In this document: in pieces, positions 37,471 through 46,683 of the stretch
How the letters are laid out: each line of letters begins with the position of its first letter
Numbering within the stretch: the first letter of the stretch is position 1
NCBI GenBank assembly: GCA_044867425.1
Contig: JBIOUX010000051.1
Span: forward strand, 1 to 64,000
Reading direction: 5' to 3'
Length of the DNA: 64,000 nucleotides
From: CAWBJP01 sp044867425
GTDB taxonomy: Bacteria; Actinomycetota; Acidimicrobiia; IMCC26256; BP-133
Program-made: the position numbers and the translations under genes
Notes under the pieces: model-generated
Seen by the model: the letters and a program-made list of their open reading frames with translations, nothing else
Told to the model about the DNA's origin: nothing
The model's database searches: none

Positions 37471-38748
37471 ATGGCGGTGGCACCCAGGACGGCGGCCGGG
37501 GGGTGGGTGACCGTCGTCGCTCTCCTCGGTCTCATCGCCCCCGCCTCCGGGGCATCGGCCTTCGCTCCCGGATGGACCAGCCAGTTCGGCACCACCAACG
37601 TCGACGAGGCCGTGGCCGTCACCATCGACCGCTCGGGGAACAACTACGTGGCCGGTTGGACCCAGGGGGTCCTGCCCGGGCAGAGCTCTGCCGGGACCCT
37701 CGACGCCTTCGTCCGCAAGCACGACCCGGCCGGGACCGAGCTGTGGACCCGCCAGTTCGGCAGCTCCGACCGGGATTACCTGCGGGGGGTGGCAGCCGAC
37801 GCCGGAGGCAATATCTATCTGGCCGGCGAGACGGAGGGGACGCTCCCCGGCCAGGTGTCGGCGGGCGGGCGGGACGCCTTCCTCCGCAAGTACGACCCGG
37901 CAGGAACGGAGTTGTGGACCCGGCAGTTCGGCGGTGGTGGCGGGGACGGCGGCGCCGGGGTGGCCCTTGACGCCCTGGGTGACATCTACATCGTGGGGAC
38001 CACGCGCGGGACGATGCCGGGCCAGACCACGGGCGGCGATTACGACGCCTTCATCCGCAAGTACGACCCGGCCGGCAACGAGCTCTGGACCCGCCAGTTC
38101 GGCGGTATCGAGGGTGAAGGGGCGCGTGGTGTGGCCGTCGGGCCGGGCGGGACGCTGTTGATCGTGGGCACGACGCAGGGTGCGTTTCCGCAGCAGTCGA
38201 ACTCCGGCGGCTTCGACGCCTTCGTCACCCAGTACGACCTCGACGGCAACGCGGTGTGGATGCGTCAGTTCGGCAGCAACTTCAACGACTACGGCGTGGG
38301 CGTGGCCACCGACGACAAGGGTGACGTGATCGTGGTGGGCAGCACCGACGGCACCCTCCTCACCAAGACCAGCGGCGGCGGGACCGACGCCTTCCTGCGC
38401 CGCTACAGCTCCACTGGTACCCCGATATGGACCGAACAGTTCGGCGGCGTGTACACCGACGCCGCCATGAGCGTTGCCATGGACCCGGCGGGACGCGTCT
38501 TCGTGGCCGGATCCACGGAGCGAAGCGGCCCGGGACGGCCGGGCCGGGGTCAGGATGCCTTTCTCTACTGCTACGACTCGATCGGCCGCCAGCAGTGGGC
38601 CAGCGAGTTCGGCACGGAGTCAACTGACATGGGCCTGGGCGTGGCCTTCGACGGCCACGTGATCCATCTGGTGGGCAGCACGCTTGGCTCTCTCCCGGGC
38701 CAGACATCGACCGGCAGCCGGGACGCCTTCGCCCTCACACTCGGCTGA
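37471..38748 (+). CDS. Secreted beta-propeller (SBBP repeat) protein
   Basis: A 425-residue protein with a signal peptide (GWVTVVALLGLIAPASGASA, residues about 11-30), then seven to eight repeats of about 50 residues. Each contains a DAFVRKYDPAGTELWTRQFG-type strand followed by GVAVD..GNIYVVGTT. This is the SBBP beta-propeller repeat found in exported bacterial proteins. It is probably a ligand-binding or surface protein with no catalytic residues visible. It is divergent from the unit 2 protease and may share its promoter region. Confidence 0.88.
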   Translation: MAVAPRTAAGGWVTVVALLGLIAPASGASAFAPGWTSQFGTTNVDEAVAVTIDRSGNNYVAGWTQGVLPGQSSAGTLDAFVRKHDPAGTELWTRQFGSSDRDYLRGVAADAGGNIYLAGETEGTLPGQVSAGGRDAFLRKYDPAGTELWTRQFGGGGGDGGAGVALDALGDIYIVGTTRGTMPGQTTGGDYDAFIRKYDPAGNELWTRQFGGIEGEGARGVAVGPGGTLLIVGTTQGAFPQQSNSGGFDAFVTQYDLDGNAVWMRQFGSNFNDYGVGVATDDKGDVIVVGSTDGTLLTKTSGGGTDAFLRRYSSTGTPIWTEQFGGVYTDAAMSVAMDPAGRVFVAGSTERSGPGRPGRGQDAFLYCYDSIGRQQWASEFGTESTDMGLGVAFDGHVIHLVGSTLGSLPGQTSTGSRDAFALTLG

Positions 38749-39191
38749 CACCCCACCTCTCCGGCGTCAGGGCTACTCCGGCCATACGCCTTCTTCTCGG
38801 GCTTGTGGCACGTAGGTGACGATCACCGCTGCAGCGGCGCGGGCGGGGCCGAACGGCCAATCAGGTGTGTTCCCCGCTCCCCGGGCTTTCCCTCCGGCCA
38901 GCCGGTACCGCCGAGAGGTGCGTGACCGGGCGACGGCGAAATCCCCGACATGGCTGGAGCGCGCTGGCAACGGGGACCGTGGCGGAGTCGTCCGCCCGAG
39001 TGCCGCCGCCCGCGAGGAGGGGTCGTCCCCACCCGGCCTCTGCCCCGCCCCCGCCGGCTGCGCCGGCGCTAGCGACGGGCCCGTCGACGGGCTCCGTCAT
39101 GCCGGTGACACAACCACCGTCGCAGCCGTCAGCGATCCCGTAAGTCCCGTTGCCTAGCGTGCTGGTCAACGCACGCACGGGGAGGACAGTC
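38749..39191. other. 443-base spacer with no supported gene
   Basis: Short frames exist on both strands (for example 38773-38970 minus, 65 codons), but none has a convincing ribosome site, domain or codon pattern. The last ten bases hold the GGGGAGGA ribosome site of the methyltransferase. I see no RNA structure or repeat. Confidence 0.5.
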
Positions 39192-39986
39192 ATGCGCGGG
39201 AACGGGATGACGGCGACGTCGACGTACGTGCTGCCCAACGACTGGGAGCACGCCCGCCGGCGCCTCCGGCTGCTCGAGACGAGCTTCGATCCCACCACGA
39301 CCAGACACCTGGCCGGGTTGGGAGTCGGGCCCGGCTGGCGGTGCCTGGAGGTGGGAGCTGGAGGAGGGTCCATCACCGCCTGGCTGTGTCGTGCCGCCGG
39401 CCCCACCGGACGGGTGGTGGCCGTCGATCTCGACACGCGATTCGTCGACGAGCTGGACTACGACAATCTCGCCGTCTGCCGCCTCGATGTGGTCAACGAC
39501 GACCTCCCCCGGGGGCCGTTCGACCTCATCCACACCCGCGCCGTCCTCGTCCACATCCCGGAACGGGATGAAGTGCTGGCCCGGCTGGTCAGCTGTCTCC
39601 GGCCCGGAGGATGGCTCCTGGTCGAGGAACCTGACAACGCCCTCCAGCTGGAGCTCGCCTCCGGCCTGTACCACAAGGTGTGGTCCTTCGTCGTCGCCGC
39701 GCTCGACGCGGTAGGGGTGGCGGACGATTGGGCCCGGCAGTTGCCGTCCCTCTTCCAGGCGCACGGCTTGACCGGGATCCGGGCCGAATGCCACGCCCCC
39801 TACTTCACCGGCGGTTCCACGCTGGCTCAGTTCGTCCGGGTCAGCATCAACCAGTTGAGCGAGCGGTTGCTGACCCACGGCGCCACCCCGGAGCTCCTCG
39901 ACGAGATGGACTCGCAGCTCGCGGATCTCGTCCGGTGGTTCCCGGGGATCCCGTTCGTGACCGCCTGGGGCCGCCGGCCGGGATAG
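39192..39986 (+). CDS. SAM-dependent methyltransferase, class I
   Basis: A 264-residue protein with GGGGAGGA ribosome site 4-5 bases before the ATG at 39192. Motif I is CLEVGAGGGSITAWL, followed by GRVVAVDLDTRFVDEL, with the acidic end of strand 2, and later FDLIHTRAVLVHIPERDEVLARL and LRPGGWLLVEE. This is the UbiE/Methyltransf_25-like layout. The C-terminal 80 residues probably form a substrate cap. The substrate is unknown and no pathway neighbours are present. Confidence 0.88.
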   Translation: MRGNGMTATSTYVLPNDWEHARRRLRLLETSFDPTTTRHLAGLGVGPGWRCLEVGAGGGSITAWLCRAAGPTGRVVAVDLDTRFVDELDYDNLAVCRLDVVNDDLPRGPFDLIHTRAVLVHIPERDEVLARLVSCLRPGGWLLVEEPDNALQLELASGLYHKVWSFVVAALDAVGVADDWARQLPSLFQAHGLTGIRAECHAPYFTGGSTLAQFVRVSINQLSERLLTHGATPELLDEMDSQLADLVRWFPGIPFVTAWGRRPG

Positions 39987-40066
39987 CGCACCCCCGGCCC
40001 TGGGCCCGCGCCAGGGGCGCCGGGCGCCGGTCATGTGGGAAGCGTGATGACCGTGTCGGTGTGAGT

Positions 40067-40624
40067 TCAGAGCTTCGCCCGGTAGAGGTCCCGGAGCAGG
40101 AGGACCTCGGCCAGATGGTGGATGGCCTCCCGATGGATGTGGAGCACGAGGGCCGCGGACGGGAACTCGGCGAAGGGGCCCTCGGCCGGGCCGACCGGGC
40201 GAGCGAGGGCGGCGTCGTCCAGTCCGCGAACTCCCGACACCCATGTCTGGTAAGCGGTGTCGAGCGCTTCCAGGGCGCGGGCCGCGCCCGGTGGCCAGAT
40301 GGCCGTCTGGTAATCAATCGGAGGGCCGCCGAAGTGGGCGGCGTTGCGGACGCCGAAGATGCCCACGATCACGTGCCCGAGCCGCCAGGCGATGGTGGTG
40401 ACCGGCGCCGGCGCCGGCTCGGGGAACTCGAAGTCGGCCACCAGGTCTCCGCCGCCCGCGGCCATGGCGGTGCGGGCCTCGGCCCGGGGCCGGATGCTCC
40501 AGCAGTCCTCCACCGGCTCCCAGAAGTACTCCTCGTCGCTGAGTCCCCCCAGGCGCGGCCGCACGTGGTGATCCCAGTGCCACGTGAGCTGCTCGAGCAG
40601 CTGCGCCGTCCAATCCAGTGTCAT
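40067..40624 (-). CDS. DinB-like four-helix putative metalloprotein
   Basis: A 185-residue protein with GAGGAGG before the ATG at 40624. Histidines in WHWDHH, AWRLGHVIVGIFG and HIHREAIHHLAEVLLLRDLYR are spaced like the three-His metal site of DinB/DUF664 (mycothiol-dependent-type) proteins. In actinobacteria such proteins can be thiol-dependent transferases. The exact substrate is unknown. It is convergent with the methyltransferase and divergent from the small gene at 40721. Confidence 0.75.
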   Translation of the reverse strand: MTLDWTAQLLEQLTWHWDHHVRPRLGGLSDEEYFWEPVEDCWSIRPRAEARTAMAAGGGDLVADFEFPEPAPAPVTTIAWRLGHVIVGIFGVRNAAHFGGPPIDYQTAIWPPGAARALEALDTAYQTWVSGVRGLDDAALARPVGPAEGPFAEFPSAALVLHIHREAIHHLAEVLLLRDLYRAKL

Positions 40625-40720
40625 CCGTGCCCTCCTCGGTCGAGGCCTCCGGGCCACGGAGGCTGTCATACCCCATCGGTATGGTGCGCGCATGCGATGA
40701 GCGCATGAAGGAGGAGCAAC

Positions 40721-40978
40721 GTGGAGTACGAAGCTGGGGACGTGATCGTGTACCGCCCGTTCGGCGGTGGGCTGCGCCGGGTCCGGGTCGAGGAGCGGCT
40801 GGCCGACGTGAAGCGGGGCCGGCCGGGCTTCGATGGAGTCGTGGTGTCGGGCCCAGAGAAGGGCCAGCCGGTGTGGGGTTACGACGATCAGATCGTGCCC
40901 CTCCGGGTGATCCAGCGGGTACCGGACTGCCGCGCCGGGTTCCCGCACCTCGATGACGGAAGCCCGGGCGCGGCTTAG
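40721..40978 (+). CDS. Small beta-rich hypothetical protein
   Basis: An 85-residue protein with GTG start at 40721 and GGAGGAG about 5-6 bases upstream. It begins MEYEAGDVIVYRPFGGGLRRVRVEERL and continues with VVVSGPEKGQPVWGYDDQIVPL, suggesting a small SH3-like or CarD-like beta barrel. The function is unknown. It ends four bases into the stop region of the minus-strand SCO6745-family gene. Confidence 0.65.
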   Translation: MEYEAGDVIVYRPFGGGLRRVRVEERLADVKRGRPGFDGVVVSGPEKGQPVWGYDDQIVPLRVIQRVPDCRAGFPHLDDGSPGAA

Positions 40979-41913
40979 CTCGTCGCCCGCTTGTAGATGT
41001 CGGGGGTGTAGTACCCGGCGGCGATGCACGCCGCCGACCAATCGTTGAGCGAAGCGACGGCGGCGTCGAGATCGTCCCCGATGGCGTCGATCACGGACTG
41101 TTGCATGGCGTCGGTGCGCTCCTCGATGTCGTCCCGCAGGCGCCGGCCGGTGGCCGTGAGCTGGCTGTCGGCGACCAGTCCCCGCCGTTCGAGGTCGGCC
41201 AGGGTGGCGGCGACGGCGTCCTCGGAACATCCCCGCTGCCAGACGGTGAGCTGGCCGAGGGGCATGCCCATCCAGAGCTCGGTGACGATGTTCATCGCCA
41301 CCGGGCCGAGACCGGACGAGATGCAGGCCGCCACGTGGCCGTCTCCCCGATGCTCCCGCACGAGTTCACAGGCCCGCCAGAGCTGGCCGACGGGGTGATC
41401 CGGCCAGCCCAGGGAGCGCAGACCGGAGTACATCGGACGGCCGGTGCCGTCCGCCGCCTCCACACCGCGGCGCAGGGCGGTCACCACCGGAGTCACATCG
41501 GCCCCGTCGAGGACCTCGGCCAGGCTCTCGATGGTGGCCTCTTCCCGCGCCGCCAGCATCCCGGCCCGACCGCACTGCCGGCGGGCTTCCTCGTAGGCGG
41601 CGACGATGAGCCCGGGCTCGTAGCTGGCGAAGGTGGCGGCGACCACCTCGGCCGGCGGCTCCCCGAGGGCGGCCGCCTTCCCCCAGACGTAGCCGGTGAA
41701 GATGGTCAGCCCCAACTTGGCCAGGACCTCGTTGGTGCGCCGGGACCAGACCGCATGCGAGGCGATGGGCTCGATGGCGTCGCGCAGGTGACGAGCGGGG
41801 CTGGCATTGGTCACCGGTGGTGGGGGCGGCGTCCCCTCGGGGTTCGGGACAAAGATCAGCTGTACCGCCGTGTCGTAGTCGATGGTCAGGAAGGGGTGGG
41901 TCGCCTCGTCCAT
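40975..41913 (-). CDS. SCO6745-family protein (copy A)
   Basis: A 312-residue protein of the actinobacterial SCO6745 family, predicted helical with a winged-helix-like C-terminal part. Recognised blocks are PIASHAVWSRRTNEVLAKLGL, YVWGKAAALGEPPAEVV, AAREEATIESLAEVL and TATGRRLRDDIEERTDAMQ. It is homologous to copy B at 45655. The start at 41913 has GAGAGG upstream and aligns with copy B; an alternative ATG at 41934 overlaps the stop of the small upstream gene. The function is unproven, and the repeated pairing with the cyclase-ATPase regulator suggests a shared pathway. Confidence 0.85.
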   Translation of the reverse strand: MDEATHPFLTIDYDTAVQLIFVPNPEGTPPPPPVTNASPARHLRDAIEPIASHAVWSRRTNEVLAKLGLTIFTGYVWGKAAALGEPPAEVVAATFASYEPGLIVAAYEEARRQCGRAGMLAAREEATIESLAEVLDGADVTPVVTALRRGVEAADGTGRPMYSGLRSLGWPDHPVGQLWRACELVREHRGDGHVAACISSGLGPVAMNIVTELWMGMPLGQLTVWQRGCSEDAVAATLADLERRGLVADSQLTATGRRLRDDIEERTDAMQQSVIDAIGDDLDAAVASLNDWSAACIAAGYYTPDIYKRATS

Positions 41914-41930
41914 GAGCACCTCTCTGAGAC

Positions 41931-42152
41931 TCATCGGTTGGCGTCCGGCCGGTTCGAGCGAGCCGGCGCTCCCAGGCCCAGCATGGCGAAGCGCCGGAGC
42001 ACGCCGAGGTGGAGGCCGAGCATCCCTGCCTCAGCGAGGACCGTGAGCTCCGGAAGGGGGTCTTCCCGGCCCAGCTCGTTGGCCATCCGGTCGCTGACGT
42101 CGTCGTCCACGTCGAAGAGATCGGGGATCTGCAGAACCTCGGTCACCGCCAT
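41931..42152 (-). CDS. Small acidic hypothetical protein between regulator A and SCO6745 copy A
   Basis: A 73-residue protein, ATG at 42152, AAGGAG 6 bases upstream. It starts MAVTEVLQIPDLFDVDDDVSDRMANELG, is acidic at the N-terminus and basic at the C-terminus (RSNRPDANR). No counterpart is present beside copy B. It lies directly downstream of the GGAACA palindrome at 42212. No family was recognised. Confidence 0.55.
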   Translation of the reverse strand: MAVTEVLQIPDLFDVDDDVSDRMANELGREDPLPELTVLAEAGMLGLHLGVLRRFAMLGLGAPARSNRPDANR

Positions 42153-42211
42153 CACTGTCTCCTTTCTCGTCGAGACCTTCGTCTCTCACCCTGGAGGCGT
42201 GACATCGGGAC

Positions 42212-42224
42212 GGAACATTGTTCC
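42212..42224. promoter_or_regulatory. Operator-like palindrome, copy A
   Basis: GGAACATTGTTCC is a 6+1+6 inverted repeat. It sits inside a longer block (about 42195-42224) nearly identical to the copy at 46664: both read AGGCGTGA, then ATCGGGACGGAACA. It lies 60 bases upstream of the small gene and just after the regulator A stop. Confidence 0.6.
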
Positions 42225-42230
42225 CTTTCG

Positions 42231-45200
42231 CTACAGGGACCAGGTGACGGGGAGGCGGGGGTCGGGGATGTAGCTGCAGTAGCTGCCCGTCTTCACCGTG
42301 GTGGACAGGAGGAGGCCGAGCTCGTCGTCGTGCTCGGCGATGCGGGCGATGGCGTTGGCGATGGCCTTGCGGACGCTCACCCGGGCCCGCTCGGGCGACG
42401 AGGCCGCAGGGCGGTCCCGCCCCCCGAGGCCGATGGCCGCAGCCAGCTGGCGGGTGAGGGCCTCGAGCTCGACCTGGGCCCGGGCGGCCCGCCCAGGATC
42501 GTTCCAGGACTCCGCCTCCTCGATCTCGCCCTGGAGCTCCCGCACCCGCCGGCGGTACTCGCGCTTGGCCCGCTCGTCGAGCACGGGCCCGGCGTCGCCC
42601 GAGGACCCGCCGGTGAGGTCGAGGACGTGGAGCTCGCAGCCGGGATGGGCGAGAAGGCGGGCCAGGTAGTGGAGCCCTTTCATATCGGGCAGCTCGAAGC
42701 CCGCTTCGCCATAGGCGACGATCCAGCGCTTCCGCTCCCGGCGCAGGGTCGCCGGCACAGCGGGTGCGGACGGGCGAGAGGGAGAAGCGGCAGGGGTGTC
42801 CAGCTGTTCCAGGGCGTAGGAGATCGCCTCCGCCGGTGCCATCAGTGCGCCTCGAGCCCATTCCCGGTCGAAGTCCGGGAACGACTTGGCCAACTGGGAG
42901 TGGCAGCGCTCCAGCTCGGCCGAGATGCAGCGGGTGTCGGGCGACTCGCCGACCGCTTCCCGGACGCCGTGGCTGGCTGCCAGCAGCCGGGTGGCCGAGC
43001 GCTGAGCGCCCTCGGCCTCCCGGAGCAGGGCCACCATATCCAGGCAATCGGCCAGAAAGGCGTGCACGCCCGCATCCCGGAGCAGGGAGAGTGACTCACG
43101 CACAGCGGCGTCGGCGCTGGCCCAGTTGCGAAGGAGGATGCCCACCTCGCCGGCTCGGGTCAGGGTCATCAGCAAGATTGTCAACAGGCCGGTGCGCCGC
43201 GCCATTTCGACCCCCTCGGCGGCGAGGATCTCGGCGCGTTCTGTGTCACCGGCCGCGGCGGCGAGCGGGGCGAGCGACGCCGAGGCGTGGGCCACGACGC
43301 TGTCTCCCATGCCCCTGCGCCCGAAGTCGAGCGCCTTCCGGAAACGCTCGCTCGCCGCCTCGGCGTCTCCTTGGGCCAGGCAGATCCATCCCAGCATGTA
43401 TTCGCACCAGCCCATGGTCAGTAACGAGCCGACCGTCCGGCAATCCTCGTAACACTCGGTCAGCACCTGTTCGGCCCGCTCCAGGTCACCTCGGTGCAGG
43501 AAGCGGGTGCCGAGGAAGTACCCCGCCACGGCGGCGTCCTTGGCCTCGTGTCGCTCCCGGGCGAAGGCCAGCGCCTGCTCGTGCAAGGCCGACGACCCTT
43601 CGAAATCCCCCTGGGTGGCGAGCAGGAACCCCAGGACGTTGATCGCCCTCCCCCACGCCGGGGAAGTGGCCGCCGGACTGAGGGCCAGAACCTGCTCGAG
43701 TCGGGCCCGTCCCTCCCCCAGGCGCCCGGCCATCGTCCAGTAGTAACCCAACGGAACCACCAGGTGCAGAGCGGTCTCCGCCTCGCCTTGCGCCAGCGAC
43801 CATTCGAGAGCAGCCCGGAGGTCATCCTCGACCTTGGCGCGCGTGATCCATTCGGCCCAGGGCAACGCCTCATCCGAGTAACGACGTCCTTCGGCCGATG
43901 GATCGCTGAAGATCCTGTCAGCCAGCTGGGCGAAGTAGTCCCGGTGCCGGCGCCGCATCGCCTCCTCCGTTCCCGAGGCGGCGAGCTTTCCGGCGGCGTA
44001 CTCCCGCACCGTCTCCAGCAGGCGGTAGCGGGCTTCCCGGCCGTGGCCGTCCACGATGACCAGCGACTTGTCCACCAGGCGGGCGAGCACATCGAGCACC
44101 TCGGCCCCGACGAGGCTGGTGCTGTCCGCCGCTACCGCCTCGGCTGCGTCCAGGTCGAAGACGGCGGCAAACACGGAGATGCGCTGGAGGAGCAGGCGCT
44201 CGGGCTCGGAGAGCAGCTCGTAGCTCCAGTCCATGGTCGCCTGCAGCGTCTGCTGGCGGGCCGAGGCCGTGCGGGGACCGGCGCTGAGGAACCGGAACCG
44301 GTCATCCAACCGGTCGGCGATCTGCTCGGGGCTGAGAACCGGGACCCGGGCGGCGGCGAGCTCGAGGGCGAGGGGGATCCCGTCCAGACGCCGGCAGATC
44401 CGTGCAACGGCGGGGGCGCTGTCGGGAGTCAGCCTGAATTCAGCGTCGGCGGCGCGGGCCCGCTCGCAGAACAGGGTGACCGCATCGGAGCCCGAGGGCG
44501 CGTCGAAGGGACCGTCGGCGGGAGGGAGGCCGAGCGGAGGTACCCGCCAGACCACCTCACCGCCGACGGCCAAGGGCTCCCGGCTGGTGGTGAGGACGAC
44601 CACCTCGGGACAGCGGCGCAGGATGGCCTCCAGAGGGTGGCCACGGAGTCGACGAGGTGCTCGCAGTTGTCGAGGAGCAGGAGCATCCGGCGGGGCCGGA
44701 GGTAGGCGCAGAGCCGGTCGAGGGCCGCCTCCGAGGCGCCTCCGGCCTCGACGAGCTGGAGGGTCCTCGTCACCTCGAGGACGACGAGGGAGGAATCGGC
44801 CAGCGCGGCCAGCTCCACCATGAAGACCCCATCGGGGTATGCCTCCAGCAGACCCGCGGCGACCTGAAGACCGAGGCGCGTCTTGCCCACCCCGCCGACG
44901 CCCGAGAGCGTGACCAACCGTGAGCTCTGCAGGAGGTCTCCCACCGCCTCGAGCTCGCGCTCCCGGCCGATGAAGGAGCTGGGGGCCATGGGCAGGTTGT
45001 GCCGAAGGGCGCCCAGGGAGCGCAAAGACGGGAAGGCGGACGGGAGGTCGGGGTGGGTGAGCTGGAAGACCCGCTCCGGACGGGCCAGGTCGGCGAGACG
45101 GTGCTCGCCCAGGTCCAGAAGCTCCACGCCGGCGGGCAGCTCGTCGCGGACGAACTCGGCGGTGAGCAGTGACAGCACCACCTGACCGCCATGGGCTGTG

Positions 45201-45562
45201 TCGAGCAGGCGGGCGGTCCGGTTGAGGGTCGGCCCGAAGTAGTCGCCACCACGACGTTCGGCGGCTCCGCTGTGCAACGCCATGCGGACCCGTAGCGGCC
45301 GGGACTGCTGCCAGTCGTCGGTGTGGAACGAGTGCTGGGCGGCGAGGGCGGCCGCCAGGGCGGCCGAGGCGGTCGAGAAGGCGGCGCACACGCCGTCGCC
45401 GGTGTGCTTGAACACCTTGCCGCCGGCCGTCTTGACCGCCAGATGGATCAGCTCGTCGTGGCGGGCCAGGTCCGCCGCCATGGTGTCGGGACCCTCTTCC
45501 CAGGCGCGGGTGCTGGCCTCGATGTCGGTGAAGAGGAAGGTCAGGGGGGTACTCAAGGCCAC
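42231..45562 (-). pseudogene. Adenylate cyclase-NB-ATPase-TPR regulator, copy A, with a one-base frameshift
   Basis: Two overlapping frames together encode a protein of about 1110 residues homologous to copy B. The N-terminal frame carries the class III cyclase domain (TFLFTDIEASTRAWE, FKHTGDGVCAAFS, NRTARLL), then Walker A (GVGGVGKTRLGLQ) and LLLLDNCEHLVDSVATL. The other frame resumes at LEAILRRCPEVVVLTTSREPL, then LARLVDKSLV, TPR-like helices and the C-terminal domain ending DPRLPVTWSL. One G is missing near 44633 relative to copy B. The break may be a real mutation, an assembly error or, less likely, programmed. Start GTG 45562 or TTG 45556 is uncertain. Confidence 0.85.
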
Positions 45563-45601
45563 CTCTGCCCCCGTCCCGGGTCGCCAGCACAGCCCGCCGC
45601 C

Positions 45602-45613
45602 AGCGTATCCAAG
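45602..45613 (-). promoter_or_regulatory. Regulator A promoter element shared with regulator B
   Basis: The minus-strand 12-mer CTTGGATACGCT includes a TANNNT-type -10 (TACGCT) about 40 bases upstream of the start of regulator A. The identical 12-mer precedes regulator B. Confidence 0.5.
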
Positions 45614-45654
45614 TCGGCGACGCGGCAAGCGGGAGACCCGGGTCCGCCACCCCC

Positions 45655-46605
45655 TTACTGGCCGGAGGAGCGGTCGCCCGCGCGCCTGAACGTGCCGGGC
45701 GGAAAGGCCCCCGCTTCGACGCAGGCCGCCGACCAGACCTCGAGAGACTCCACGGTGGCATCGAAGTCGTCGCCGATGGCGTCGATCACCGGTTGTTCCA
45801 TGGCGTCGGTCCGGTCCTCGATGTCCTCCCGCAGGCGGCGGCCGGCGGACGTCAGGGCCCCGCCGGCGACCAGATCCCGGGCCTCGAGCTCGCCGACGGC
45901 GGCGGAGATGTCCTCCTCGGACCATCCCCGCCGCATGGCGGTGTAGGCGCCGAGCGGCATCCCCAGCCACAGCTCGGTGAGCAGGTTGATGGCCACCGGG
46001 TTCAAGCCGGCGGAGAGCCAGGCGGCGGTGTGGCTGTCGCCTCGGTGCTCCCGCAGGAGCTCGGTCGCCCGCCACAGCTGGCCGAGAGGACGTTCGGGCC
46101 AGGGCAGGGAGCGGAACCCGGAATAGATCGGCCGGCCGAAGCCGCCGGCAGCATCGACACCCCGGCGAAGGGCGGCGACCACCCCCGTCACGTCCGTGTC
46201 GCCGAGAATCTCCTCCAGGCTTTCGAGGGTGGCGTCCTCCCGCGCCGCCAGCAGGCCGGCCCGTCCACACTGCCGCCGGGCCTCCGTGTAGATGGCGGTG
46301 ACGAGTCGTGGCTCGTAGACGGCCAAGGCGGCCACCACCACCTCGGCGGGAGGCTCACCCAGTACGACGACGCGGCCCCACACGTATCCGGGGAAGAAAG
46401 CGAGGCCCAGCTTGGCCAGAACTTCGTTCGTCTTTCGCGACCAGATCGCATGCTCGGCGATCGGGGCCATGGCGTCCCGCAGGCGCCGGGCCGGAGCCGG
46501 GGCGACCGCCGATGGCGGGGGCCATGTGCCCGGCACCGCAAAAGATCCCATGATCAGGTCGTAGTCCCAGGTCAGATAAGCCTGCAGCAACGTCTCGAAG
46601 TCCAC
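45655..46605 (-). CDS. SCO6745-family protein (copy B)
   Basis: A 316-residue paralogue of copy A. Matching blocks are PIAEHAIWSRKTNEVLAKLGL, YVWGRVVVLGEPPAEVV, AAREDATLESLEEIL and TSAGRRLREDIEDRTDAME. The GTG start at 46605 was chosen for the GAGGAGG site about 6 bases upstream and because it matches copy A; an upstream TTG at 46641 is open but overlaps that site. It follows regulator B by 78 bases, with a perfect palindrome in between. Confidence 0.87.
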   Translation of the reverse strand: MDFETLLQAYLTWDYDLIMGSFAVPGTWPPPSAVAPAPARRLRDAMAPIAEHAIWSRKTNEVLAKLGLAFFPGYVWGRVVVLGEPPAEVVVAALAVYEPRLVTAIYTEARRQCGRAGLLAAREDATLESLEEILGDTDVTGVVAALRRGVDAAGGFGRPIYSGFRSLPWPERPLGQLWRATELLREHRGDSHTAAWLSAGLNPVAINLLTELWLGMPLGAYTAMRRGWSEEDISAAVGELEARDLVAGGALTSAGRRLREDIEDRTDAMEQPVIDAIGDDFDATVESLEVWSAACVEAGAFPPGTFRRAGDRSSGQ

Positions 46606-46660
46606 GGCCGCCCTCCTCTTCAGCGTTCCGACTGCTCTCAACCGGTAGGCGTGAAATCGG

Positions 46661-46679
46661 GACGGAACAGTGTTCCGTC
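46661..46679. promoter_or_regulatory. Operator-like palindrome, copy B
   Basis: GACGGAACAGTGTTCCGTC is a perfect 9+1+9 inverted repeat between regulator B and SCO6745 copy B, about 56 bases upstream of the latter's start. It shares about 30 bases with the equivalent site at 42195-42224. It is a likely binding site for a dimeric regulator. Confidence 0.65.
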
Positions 46680-46683
46680 GGCC

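Noticed and set aside
38773..38970. 65-codon minus-strand frame after the beta-propeller gene
   Set aside because: No ribosome site, no recognisable domain and biased composition.
42231..45761. The frameshifted regulator A as one 1176-codon gene reading upstream to 45761
   Set aside because: Upstream of about 44630 this frame is Pro/Arg/Gly nonsense; the true N-terminal domains are in another frame, revealing a one-base break.
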